Positions 50,411 through 57,817 of a stretch of 64,000 nucleotides of DNA are shown piece after piece. The translations under genes were made by a program, and so were the position numbers. Positions within the stretch are counted from its first letter, which is position 1, and each line of letters begins with the position of its first letter. The stretch is from Chloroflexota bacterium (GTDB lineage: Bacteria; Chloroflexota; Dormibacteria; Dormibacterales; Dormibacteraceae), in assembly GCA_003446775.1 (NCBI GenBank), contig DMCH01000158.1, forward strand, positions 23,126-87,125, in the 5' to 3' direction. The notes below the pieces were generated by a model, which had not been told where the DNA came from, did not search any database, and saw only the letters and a program-made list of their open reading frames with translations.

Positions 50411-51497
50411 GTTCTGGGAGCCGGGCAAGGAGTTCCTGCGCATCGAGGAAGAGGTGATGGGCACCATGCGCATGGTGCTCGTTGCCGGCGACCTGATCAT
50501 GCGGCAGCAGATGCTCGACTTCGAGCACAACCTCGCCTCGTTCGTAGGCACCGCCGATGCGGTCGGCGTGAGCAACTGCACCGATGGGCTCAGGCTGCTG
50601 CTGGAGGCGGTCGGCATCGGCCCTGGCGACGAAGTCATCACCGTCTCGCACACGTTCATGGCCACGATGGCGGTCATCCACCAGGTCGGCGCGACGCCCG
50701 TCCTGGTCGACGTCGGCGACGACCACAACATGGACACCGACAAGCTCGAGGCCGCGGTCACGCCGCGAACCAAGGCGATCATCCCGGTCGACCTGAACGG
50801 ACGGATGGTGCGTATGGACCGCGTGATGGAGGTCGCGAAGGCCCACAACCTGCTCGTGATCGAGGACAGCGCCCAGGCGCTGGGCGCCTCCTACATGGGC
50901 GTGCGCGGAGGCGCGTGGGGTGTCGCGGGGGCGTTCAGCTTCTACCCCGCCAAGCTGCTGGGCGCCTACGGCGACGCGGGCGCGGTGGTGACGAGCGACG
51001 CAGCTCTCGCCGAGAAGGTGCGCGAGCTCCGCGACCACGGCCGCGTCTCGAAGACCGGTTTCTCCGGCTGGGGCTATAACTGCCGGCTCGACAACCTGCA
51101 GGCCGCGATCCTCGACATTAAGCTGAAGAAGGTGCCCGACTGGATCGGGCAGCGCCGCCGGTTGGCCGCGATCTACGACGAGGAGCTCGCGGATGTCGGC
51201 ACGGTCAAGAGGCCGCCGGGACCCGATGGCGGTCCCTTCTTCGACATCTACCAGAACTACGTGATCGAGGCGAAGAATCGCGACGGGCTGCAGGCGCACC
51301 TGACCGCGCGCGGCATCGAGACGCTCATCTCCCCAGGACCGGTTCCCAACCACAAGCAGCCGGTGGGGCTCGACCATTTCCACCTGCCCAGGACGGAAGC
51401 GCTGTGCGCGAGCGTGCTGTCGCTGCCGCTCAACAACGAGCTCGGTGAGGAGCAGGTGCTCGAAGTGGCGGGCGCGATCAAGGATTTTTACTCCTGA
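50400..51497 (+). CDS. DegT/DnrJ/EryC1/StrS-family aminotransferase
   Basis: This 365-aa, complete protein has NCTDGLRLLLEAVGIGPGDEVI near the N-terminus, VIEDSAQALGASYMG for cofactor binding and FYPAKLLGAYGDAGAVVT with the PLP Lys at about residue 185. The C-terminal GIETLISPGPVPNHKQP is a substrate loop. The enzyme should aminate a keto sugar nucleotide, plausibly the product of the dehydratase at 45959 or of the transketolase pair. It starts with TTG 50400 inside the preceding gene; its stop TGA overlaps the CTG start proposed for the next gene. Confidence 0.92.
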   Translation: MSVRFWEPGKEFLRIEEEVMGTMRMVLVAGDLIMRQQMLDFEHNLASFVGTADAVGVSNCTDGLRLLLEAVGIGPGDEVITVSHTFMATMAVIHQVGATPVLVDVGDDHNMDTDKLEAAVTPRTKAIIPVDLNGRMVRMDRVMEVAKAHNLLVIEDSAQALGASYMGVRGGAWGVAGAFSFYPAKLLGAYGDAGAVVTSDAALAEKVRELRDHGRVSKTGFSGWGYNCRLDNLQAAILDIKLKKVPDWIGQRRRLAAIYDEELADVGTVKRPPGPDGGPFFDIYQNYVIEAKNRDGLQAHLTARGIETLISPGPVPNHKQPVGLDHFHLPRTEALCASVLSLPLNNELGEEQVLEVAGAIKDFYS

Positions 51498-52102
51498 GGC
51501 GTTCGCGGGCCGCCAAGCGCGCGTTCGACATCGCGTTCTCAGCTCTCGGACTGGTCGTCGGGTCGCCGGCGCTGCTCATCATCTGGGCCCGGATCAAGTT
51601 GGATCGCGACGGGCCAGTGATCTACGCGGGCCGGCGTGTCGGCCTCGGCGGTCGCGAGTTCCGCATGTTCAAGTTTCGAACCCTGGTCCCCAACGCCGAC
51701 CGCGTGGGCGGCCCGAACACGCCCGACGACGATCCCCGGCTGACGAAGACCGGGAAATTTCTCCGCAGCTACAAGCTGGACGAGCTGCCGCAACTCTTCA
51801 ACGTGCTGAAGGGCGAGATGAGCTTCGTCGGGCCGCGGCCGCAGGTCGTGGGCGAGGTGGCGGGGTACACGGACGAGGAGCGCGATCTGCTGAAGGTGCG
51901 CCCCGGGATCACGGACTGGGCCTCGCTGAAGTTCTCCAACGAGGGCGAGATCCTGAAGGGGCACGACGATCCCGACCGCGCGTACGCGGAGCTGATCCGC
52001 CCTGAGAAGATGCGGCTCGGCCTCGAGTACGTGCACCGTGGGACGTTTCGCGACGACATCGACATCCTCACGAAGACGGCCCTGCTGCCGTTCCGCAAAT
52101 GA
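51494..52102 (+). CDS. initiating phosphoglycosyl transferase (small monotopic type), CTG start
   Basis: Predicted 202 aa, the length of PglC-type enzymes. KRAFDIAFSALGLVVGSPALL is the re-entrant membrane helix, followed by RDGPVIYAGRRVG, MFKFRTLVPNADR and KLDELPQLFNVLKGEMSFVG, whose Asp-Glu pair is catalytic, then GPRPQ. It transfers a phospho-sugar from UDP to undecaprenyl phosphate and so starts repeat-unit synthesis. TTG 51599 would delete the membrane helix. The only start that keeps it is CTG 51494, which overlaps the preceding TGA by 4 nt as CTGA, the same geometry as the ATGA, GTGA and TTGA junctions elsewhere here. Confidence 0.9.
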   Translation: MRRSRAAKRAFDIAFSALGLVVGSPALLIIWARIKLDRDGPVIYAGRRVGLGGREFRMFKFRTLVPNADRVGGPNTPDDDPRLTKTGKFLRSYKLDELPQLFNVLKGEMSFVGPRPQVVGEVAGYTDEERDLLKVRPGITDWASLKFSNEGEILKGHDDPDRAYAELIRPEKMRLGLEYVHRGTFRDDIDILTKTALLPFRK

Positions 52103-52110
52103 AAGCTGCA

Positions 52111-52182
52111 CCTCCCCACCCGGCGCGTTGCGCGACCCCTCCCACGCCTGCGGCGCGGGGACCCCAGTGGAAGGTGGGGAGG
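52111..52182. repeat. dispersed palindromic element, type 1, copy 4
   Basis: CCTCCCCACC (52111-52120) and GGTGGGGAGG (52173-52182) are a perfect 10-bp inverted repeat around 52 bp that contain further GC-rich inverted repeats. Its right arm supplies a GGGGAGG sequence 5 nt before TTG 52188, which could act as the ribosome-binding site of the next gene. Confidence 0.65.
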
Positions 52183-52961
52183 TGAATTTGACCGCAACCG
52201 ATTACACGACCGTCACGGAGACGTGGGGCCTGCCCGCGTCGCCGGAGCAGCTGGCGATGCAGTACTTCCGCTACCGCATGGCCGCGGGCCTCAGCACGGA
52301 CCGCGACGTGCTCGAGATCGGTTGCGGCAGCGGGATGGGCCTGCCCTACCTGGGTGAGAAGGCGCGCATGGTCGTGGGCGGCGATTACACGATGGGCCTG
52401 CTCCGGGAAGCACATGCCCGGCTGCCCAAGGCTCCGCTCGTGCGGATGGACGCGCAGCATCTCCCCTTCCGCGACGCCAGCCTCGACGTGGTCCTTCTGC
52501 TGGAGATGATCTACTACGTCGCCGACCAGAACGCCGCCCTCGCGGAATGCCGCCGCGTGCTCAAGCCTGGTGGCGCTGTCATGGTGTCCGTCCCCAACCC
52601 TGACCGGCCCGACTTCAACCCCAGCCCGTTCAGCACGCGCTACCCGAACATGGCCGAACTCGCCGCGCTGCTCACCCGCCACGGCTTCGGGGCCAAGGTG
52701 TTTGGAGCCTTCCCGGTGGAAGCCGAGTCCGGGCGCGACCGGTTCCTCGCCCCCATCCGGCATTTCGCCGTGCGCTATCACCTCATCCCGAATTCGATGC
52801 GCGCCAAGGCGATAGTCAAGCGCATGCTGTACGGACGCCTGCCGGCGCTCGGCGCGGTGCACGACGGCATGGGGAGCTACTCGGAGCCGGTCGAGCTCGA
52901 CCCTGCGCGCGGTCCGCATCGGGACTTCAAGAACCTGTACACGGTCGGTCGTCTAGAGTGA
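52182..52961 (+). CDS. class I SAM-dependent methyltransferase
   Basis: About 259 aa. VLEIGCGSGMGLPYLGEKA binds SAM, VVGGDYTMGLL is motif II, and LVRMDAQHLPFRDASLDVVLLLEMIYY and VLKPGGAVMVSVPNPDRPDF are the later motifs. The C-terminal lobe, including SGRDRFLAPIRHFAVRYHLIP, is typical of glycan-cluster methyltransferases. The start is GTG 52182 or TTG 52188; TTG has GGGGAGG at ideal spacing, provided by the palindromic element. The long open frame further upstream is not coding. The substrate is unknown. Confidence 0.85.
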   Translation: MNLTATDYTTVTETWGLPASPEQLAMQYFRYRMAAGLSTDRDVLEIGCGSGMGLPYLGEKARMVVGGDYTMGLLREAHARLPKAPLVRMDAQHLPFRDASLDVVLLLEMIYYVADQNAALAECRRVLKPGGAVMVSVPNPDRPDFNPSPFSTRYPNMAELAALLTRHGFGAKVFGAFPVEAESGRDRFLAPIRHFAVRYHLIPNSMRAKAIVKRMLYGRLPALGAVHDGMGSYSEPVELDPARGPHRDFKNLYTVGRLE

Positions 52962-52968
52962 CGGCGGA

Positions 52969-53754
52969 ATGACCCCCGAGCCCGAAGCGCGAAAAGTCGA
53001 GGAAGCCGAGTTCCACGACAAGCTGCGCGGCCTGTATGAGACAGACCCCGAACGCTATGCGTACTTCACGTCGAACAAGAAGTTCTATTCGGTCGTCCGC
53101 TCGAGCGACGACTTCTATTACAGGTGGCTCCGTGAAAACGCGACCGGCAAGCGTGTGCTCGACTTCGGATGCGGCAGTGGCGGTTCATCGATCGAAACCG
53201 CGAGGTTCGCCGCCCAGGTCACGGGCATCGACATCTCCCCCGAGGCGGTGCGGCTCGCGCAGGAACACGCCGAAGCCGCGGGCGTATCGGACAAGACGCG
53301 CTTCCTGGTGATGGATGCCGAAGCTCTCGATTTCGAACCGGCCTCGTTCGATGTCGTCAGCGTGCGCGGCGTGCTCCACCACATGGATCTCGATGCCGCT
53401 CTGACTCAGATCCACCGAGTCCTGGCGCCCGGCGGCAAAGCGATTTTCCTCGAGGCGCTGGCGAACAATCCGATCATCCAGGCCTACCGCCGGCGCACGC
53501 CGCAGTTGCGCACAGCGTGGGAAACCGAGCACATCCTTCATTTCGAAGACGCGGTGAAGATGCGGAAGTATTTTCGGCAGGTCGAGGTTCGCAGCTTTCA
53601 CCTGGTGGTTCTGGCGGCGGTGCCGCTGCGACGGACGCCGGTCTTCGAGCCTGTCCGCAACGCGCTCGACGCCATCGACCGGGCGATCCTACGAGTGCCC
53701 GGGATTCGCCGCCAGGGCTGGATGGCCTGCTTCTTGCTCAACGACCCAATTTAG
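52969..53754 (+). CDS. class I SAM-dependent methyltransferase
   Basis: This 261-aa protein has KRVLDFGCGSGGSSIETARFA, VTGIDISPEAVRLA, FLVMDAEALDFEPASFDVVSVRGVLHHMD and VLAPGGKAIFLEALANNP in order. HFEDAVKMRKYF and the hydrophobic C-terminus resemble methyltransferases acting on lipid-linked or ubiquinone-like substrates. It lies 7 nt after the previous stop, and the sequence TAGAGT overlaps that stop 9 nt before the ATG, so it might also have its own start. It is the last intact gene of the plus-strand cluster. Confidence 0.87.
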   Translation: MTPEPEARKVEEAEFHDKLRGLYETDPERYAYFTSNKKFYSVVRSSDDFYYRWLRENATGKRVLDFGCGSGGSSIETARFAAQVTGIDISPEAVRLAQEHAEAAGVSDKTRFLVMDAEALDFEPASFDVVSVRGVLHHMDLDAALTQIHRVLAPGGKAIFLEALANNPIIQAYRRRTPQLRTAWETEHILHFEDAVKMRKYFRQVEVRSFHLVVLAAVPLRRTPVFEPVRNALDAIDRAILRVPGIRRQGWMACFLLNDPI

Positions 53755-53869
53755 TGGTGAGTCCGGGAAAGCGCTCGCCAATGCATCGGCCCATTTCCGC
53801 CGAGCGCCCTACAGGCGCTGACGCCGGCGTTGCGGGGCGTGTCGCTTCGTAGTCACGCATGTACGCCTA

Positions 53870-54170
53870 CTAGCAGCCGCCGGCCAGCTGGCCGCCGAAG
53901 TTGCTCATCTTGTACCAGGCGCCCAGCACATGGAGGGCGATGCCGCTGTAGCCCGCGAGCCACGAGCGGTAGGTCCAGCGGGGTGCGCTTGACCATCAGC
54001 GCGCCGCTGAGCGCCGCGCGGATTACGAAGAGGATGAGCAGGCCGAGGAGAATGACGCGCGCGATCAGAAGCTTGGGCAGGACGTACTGGTCGAATGTGT
54101 CGCACGCGAATCCAAGCGGCACGAACAGTCCGGCGCGAAGGAACCATCGCTCGACGCCGGCCAGCCACAC
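53870..54170 (-). pseudogene. remnant of an O-antigen ligase-type membrane protein
   Basis: From GTG 54170 the frame reads WLAGVERWFLRAGLFVPLGF, DQYVLPKLLIARVILLGLL and MVKRTPLDLPLVA, the N-terminus of large O-antigen ligase/TPR proteins. After about 70 residues the coding potential shifts by one base and continues as RSWLAGYSGIALHVLGAWYK to a TAG at 53870, which looks like a different, C-terminal piece. Most of the expected several-hundred-residue protein is missing, so an internal deletion with frameshift is the simplest explanation. This occupies the only gene-poor stretch over 300 bp (53755-54280); the rest of it holds a palindromic element and nothing else recognised. Confidence 0.55.
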
Positions 54171-54177
54171 TTCCGGA

Positions 54178-54228
54178 CCTCCCCTCACCGCGCCGCTGCG
54201 TGGCGGGGAGCTCCCCGCGGCGGGGAGC
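54178..54228. repeat. dispersed palindromic element, type 1-like, copy 5
   Basis: CTCCCCGCGGCGGGGAG at 54211-54227 is a perfect palindrome around a GCG centre, preceded by CCTCCCCTCACCGCG. It is related to but more diverged than copies 1-4, and its left arm reads GGGGAGG on the minus strand just before the ligase remnant. Confidence 0.5.
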
Positions 54229-54280
54229 CCAGACGCGCTCACGCTGCAGAGTCTATTGGTCTAGATAATCGCGACAGTTG

Positions 54281-56704
54281 TCAGGTCAGTGTGTACGCGG
54301 TGCCGGGAAAGTAAGTGTCATAGGCGGCGGCGCTGCCGGCGTCGCGGACCCAGACCGAATAGAGGTAATTGCCAGCGGGCTTGCCGGCTGTGTTCCAGCT
54401 GAATGTGGCGTTCGTAGAGTAGCCCTGGACCAGTTGCCATGTGCTCGACCCGGGCGCCAAAATCCAGAATTCGTATTGCGGGTTGGGACACCCCGAGGCC
54501 CTGGCGCTAAACGCGATCGTCGCGCCACGTGACTGCGGCGAGGCCGGCGCGGCTGTGGCGATCACCGACGTGCAGGGCGTGTTGAGTGTATAGGCGGTGC
54601 CGGGAAAGAAGGTGTCGTAGCCAGCTGAGCTGACCGCGTCGCGGACCCAGACCGAATAGCGGTAAATGCCTGCGGGCTTGCCGGTAGTGCTCCAGGCGAA
54701 TGCGGGGCTGCTGGAGTAGGCCTGTGCGATCGCCCAGCTGCTGGAGCTGGGGTCCAGGATCCAGAACTCGTAGCGCGGGTTCGGACACCCAGAGGCACTG
54801 GCGGTGATGGTGACGGCCGTGCCCACCGCTTGCGGGGCCGCAGGCGACGCGGAGGCAGTCACCGACGTGCAGGGCGACGTCACAGTGTATGCAGTGCCTG
54901 GGAAGTAGGCGTCATAGCCGGCCGAGCTCGTGGCGTCGCGGACCCAGACCGAGTAGAGGTAAGTGCCGGGCGGTTTGCCGGCGGTGTTCCAGGTGAAGGT
55001 CGCGCTCGTCGAGTAGGTCTGCATGACCGTCCAACTGCCTCCAGGAGCCAGGATCCAGAACTCATAGAGCGGGTTGGGGCAGCCCGGGGTGCTGGCGGTT
55101 AAGGTGACCGTCGTGCCAGGCAGCTGTGGCGCGGCGGGCACCGCAGAGGCGGTCACGGACACGCACCGCGAGTTCAACGTGTAGGCAGCGCCGGGGAAGA
55201 AGGTGTCGTAGCCGGCCGGGCTGCCGGCGTCGCGCGCCCAGACTGAGTAGCGGTACGTGCCCACGGCCTGGCCGGCGGTGTTCCAGTTAAATGTGGCGCT
55301 GCTGGAGTAGGCCTGCGCCACAGTCCACGTGCTCGAGCCAGGGGCCAAGAGCCAGAACTGGTAGCGAGGATTGGGGCAGCCCGAAGCGCTGGCGGTGAAG
55401 GTGACTGTCGTGCTTGTCGCTTGCGGCGAGGCCGGCGCCGCGGAAGCAGTCACCGAGGAGCAGACCGCGAAGTGGTTCTGCAGCGCAGCCCACAGCTCGG
55501 GCGCGCCCCCGCCGTAGTTCAGGTTCCAGATGCCGACACCGCGTAAGCCGTCGGCGTTGACCAGGTCGTACTTCTTGCCCAGCGACACCGCGTCGTCCCA
55601 GTACAGCTGGCGCGTGCACTTGAGCGTGGTGTTGAACCACGTGTCCCATCGCTCCATACCCGCCGAGTTGGTCTCGCGGTGGATGGCATAGCTTCCTGGT
55701 TGGACCTCGTAATACGCGGCCTCGCCCGAGGCGTCCAGGTACGAGTCCGCAACGACACTCGAGGTCGGGTACTGATTGGGAATGCTCGGGCTGGCGACAC
55801 ATGCCTTGCGGCCGAAGTACGGCACCCCCAGGATGACCTTGCTTGCGGGAGCCTTGGCCAAATACTGGGACATCACGCTGGTGTCGTTGTATCGGTAAGC
55901 AGTCAGAGGCGAGGTCGGGCCCAGGCAGAAGCTGCTGCAGTAGAGCGGCGCGCTTCCGTAGTTCGAATACTCCATGTCGTAGGCCATCACGAACATCGAG
56001 TCGACGTACGTCGCAAGGCCGGCGATGTCGAAGAAGCCGTAGCCGTCGGCCGCAGCCCCGGAGTAGGTATCGATCGAGATGTAAGGGGCCGGCCCGAGGG
56101 CGGTCCGCATCTGCTGGGCCATGCTCGTCATCGCGTGCTGCGCCCAGAACGGATCGGCTGTGCCACAGCTGCCGTCAAGGCCCTCGTAGTCGATGTTGAC
56201 CCCGTCCACGCCCTTTGCCTTGACCTCGGTGACCGTCTGCGCCACCGTGGCGTCGGCGTGCATCAGGCCGGCGCACATGTTGGGGGTGTTGGCGCTGAAG
56301 TCCTGCAGGATGATGGTGAGCACCACCTTCGCGCCGTGCTGGTGCGCGGTGGAGACGAGGCTCGAAAGCGCAGCGGAATTCCAAACGTTCCAGCCGTTGT
56401 CCCCGACGAAATGACCCGCGGTGTCCACGTGGACGCCGAAGAAGGCGACCGTCGAGAGGAGGTCAAAGTTCCAGCTTGGATATCCGACACTCGGGTCCGA
56501 AAGGCTGCTCGCCAGCGCGAAACCGAATACCTCCCGGCTTGTATGCGCAACCACCGCACCCACCACTGCTGGTGCCGGTGCGCGGGTTGAGCTCGAGGTG
56601 GAGGACGTGGCGATACTGGCCACTGCCGGCATGGCAGCGGCTGCGGTCAGGACGGCGCTCAAGACGAGAGCGACGGCGAAGTGGCGGGTTCGCTGTCGGG
56701 ACAT
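54281..56704 (-). CDS. secreted GH18 (chitinase/YaaH-like) protein with four C-terminal repeats
   Basis: This 807-aa protein has a signal peptide (FAVALVLSAVLTAAAAMPAVA). Its GH18 barrel at about 60-405 parallels the one at 620-4663 closely: VFGFALASSLSDPSVGYPSW, DGVNIDYEG, MTSMAQQMRTALGPAPYIS, DSMFVMAYDMEYSNYGSAPL and GVPYFGRKAC. Four repeats follow; unlike the other seven proteins, the last has QSRGATIAF instead of HGTT, although it still ends YTLT. Promoter and N-terminus resemble the first GH18 gene, so the two are paralogues that kept their regulation. Confidence 0.88.
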   Translation of the reverse strand: MSRQRTRHFAVALVLSAVLTAAAAMPAVASIATSSTSSSTRAPAPAVVGAVVAHTSREVFGFALASSLSDPSVGYPSWNFDLLSTVAFFGVHVDTAGHFVGDNGWNVWNSAALSSLVSTAHQHGAKVVLTIILQDFSANTPNMCAGLMHADATVAQTVTEVKAKGVDGVNIDYEGLDGSCGTADPFWAQHAMTSMAQQMRTALGPAPYISIDTYSGAAADGYGFFDIAGLATYVDSMFVMAYDMEYSNYGSAPLYCSSFCLGPTSPLTAYRYNDTSVMSQYLAKAPASKVILGVPYFGRKACVASPSIPNQYPTSSVVADSYLDASGEAAYYEVQPGSYAIHRETNSAGMERWDTWFNTTLKCTRQLYWDDAVSLGKKYDLVNADGLRGVGIWNLNYGGGAPELWAALQNHFAVCSSVTASAAPASPQATSTTVTFTASASGCPNPRYQFWLLAPGSSTWTVAQAYSSSATFNWNTAGQAVGTYRYSVWARDAGSPAGYDTFFPGAAYTLNSRCVSVTASAVPAAPQLPGTTVTLTASTPGCPNPLYEFWILAPGGSWTVMQTYSTSATFTWNTAGKPPGTYLYSVWVRDATSSAGYDAYFPGTAYTVTSPCTSVTASASPAAPQAVGTAVTITASASGCPNPRYEFWILDPSSSSWAIAQAYSSSPAFAWSTTGKPAGIYRYSVWVRDAVSSAGYDTFFPGTAYTLNTPCTSVIATAAPASPQSRGATIAFSARASGCPNPQYEFWILAPGSSTWQLVQGYSTNATFSWNTAGKPAGNYLYSVWVRDAGSAAAYDTYFPGTAYTLT
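54284..55462 (-). repeat. four-unit Ig-like array of the second GH18 protein
   Basis: Units begin, in reading order, near 55462, 55162, 54872 and 54577. Units 1 and 4 carry GSSTW and unit 3 the related SSSSW. The final unit lacks the HGTT signature found at the end of all other arrays in the window. Confidence 0.9.
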
Positions 56705-56726
56705 GTGCTAGGACGACGCAGCGGAC

Positions 56727-56755
56727 ACTCTAGGGAGCGCCCCACACCACGTCAA
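56727..56755 (-). promoter_or_regulatory. promoter of the GH18 gene at 54281-56704
   Basis: On the minus strand, TTGACG (56755-56750) and TAGAGT (56732-56727) are separated by 17 bp. The -10 hexamer and the following G are identical to the promoter of the other GH18 gene at 4680-4709. The leader is about 15 nt with no Shine-Dalgarno match. Confidence 0.7.
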
Positions 56756-56802
56756 GCCTGGTTCGCCCCACCGGCCCGCGCCCGCTAAGCGGTCGGGGGC
56801 CA

Positions 56803-56822
56803 CCTCCCCGCGTGAGGGGGAG
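56803..56822. repeat. dispersed palindromic element, type 1-like, copy 6
   Basis: CCTCCCC and GGGGAGG flank GCGTGAG-like spacer sequence, following CCGCTAAGCGG. It lies between the GH18 promoter and the stop of the next minus-strand gene and may end its transcription upstream of the promoter. Confidence 0.5.
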
Positions 56823-56830
56823 GCCAGAAA

Positions 56831-57814
56831 CTAACTTTCGAAGATTTTCCCGTAGCGGGCGATCACGTCCTCGATTCCCGCTTCGAGGCGAACCGCGGGC
56901 TTCCACCCGAGACGCTCCGCGATGAGTGAGATGTCGGCGATGAAGTCTCCCGTTTCGACGAGGGCCGCATCAGACGGCCACTCGATGTGTTTGACCCGTC
57001 CTCGACCCGCCGATCGGATGACGTGCTCGGCCATCTCCAGGAAGGAAACTCCACGCCCGCTCCCGACGTTGAATATCATGCCCTCAGCTTCCGGAGCCAG
57101 TCCTGCCGTCAGCATCGCATCCACCGCATCGTCGACATGTATGTAGTCCCTCAGCTGCGCGCCCTTCCCATACACGGTGAGAGGCCGGTCGTGCATGGCT
57201 TCGTGGATGAACCAGTTGATGATTCCGTAGCGGTTTTGATCCGGGCGCTGGAATGGGCCGTACGGATTGGTGATCCGGAGGATGGTTGCCCGCATGCCAT
57301 GCAGCCGCTGGTAGAGCAGGAGGTACTCCTCCGCGGCCCGCTTGTGGATGCCATAGATGGACAGCGGCGCGGTCGGGGCGGCCTCGGTGGCCGGCATCTC
57401 GGTGTTCGCCCCGTACACCAGCCGCGAGCTGGGAAAGACGATCTTGGCGCCGGGATTCAAGGTCCGGCAGCTCTCCAGCAAGGTCAGCATCCCCCGGCTG
57501 TTGACGTCAAGGTCCTCCAGCGGCGAGGCGTTGCTCGCCACCGGACCCGATTTGCCGGCCAGGTGAAAGATCACATCGCGACCGGTTACCGCCTCGTCGA
57601 CAAGGGCGGAGTCCCTGATATCACCCTTGAAGAAGGAGACCCCGCCCAGAATCGACTCCACGCTTCCCGGCCGCGGCGGCCACGACCGGCTCAGCACGCC
57701 CAGCTGCGCGCCGGCCGCTTGGAGCGCTCGGACGAGATTGAAGCCGATGAAGCCGAGTCCGCCCGTGACCAACACGGGCTTTCCTGAGTAGGCGGCCCAG
57801 TCGCGTTGAGTCAC
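56831..57814 (-). CDS. NAD-dependent epimerase/dehydratase (extended SDR)
   Basis: This 327-aa protein has the nucleotide site VLVTGGLGFIGFNLVRAL, then FPSSRLVYGANTEMP with the catalytic Ser and SIYGIHKRAAEEYLL with the YxxxK pair. TNPYGPFQRPDQNRYGIINWF and YGKGAQLRDYIHVDDAVDAM place it among UDP-glucose 4-epimerase-like sugar-nucleotide enzymes; the reaction (epimerase, dehydratase or reductase) is not resolved. It starts with GTG, 3 nt after the stop of the glycosyltransferase gene, and both form a two-gene minus-strand operon. Confidence 0.88.
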   Translation of the reverse strand: MTQRDWAAYSGKPVLVTGGLGFIGFNLVRALQAAGAQLGVLSRSWPPRPGSVESILGGVSFFKGDIRDSALVDEAVTGRDVIFHLAGKSGPVASNASPLEDLDVNSRGMLTLLESCRTLNPGAKIVFPSSRLVYGANTEMPATEAAPTAPLSIYGIHKRAAEEYLLLYQRLHGMRATILRITNPYGPFQRPDQNRYGIINWFIHEAMHDRPLTVYGKGAQLRDYIHVDDAVDAMLTAGLAPEAEGMIFNVGSGRGVSFLEMAEHVIRSAGRGRVKHIEWPSDAALVETGDFIADISLIAERLGWKPAVRLEAGIEDVIARYGKIFES

Positions 57815-57817
57815 GCG

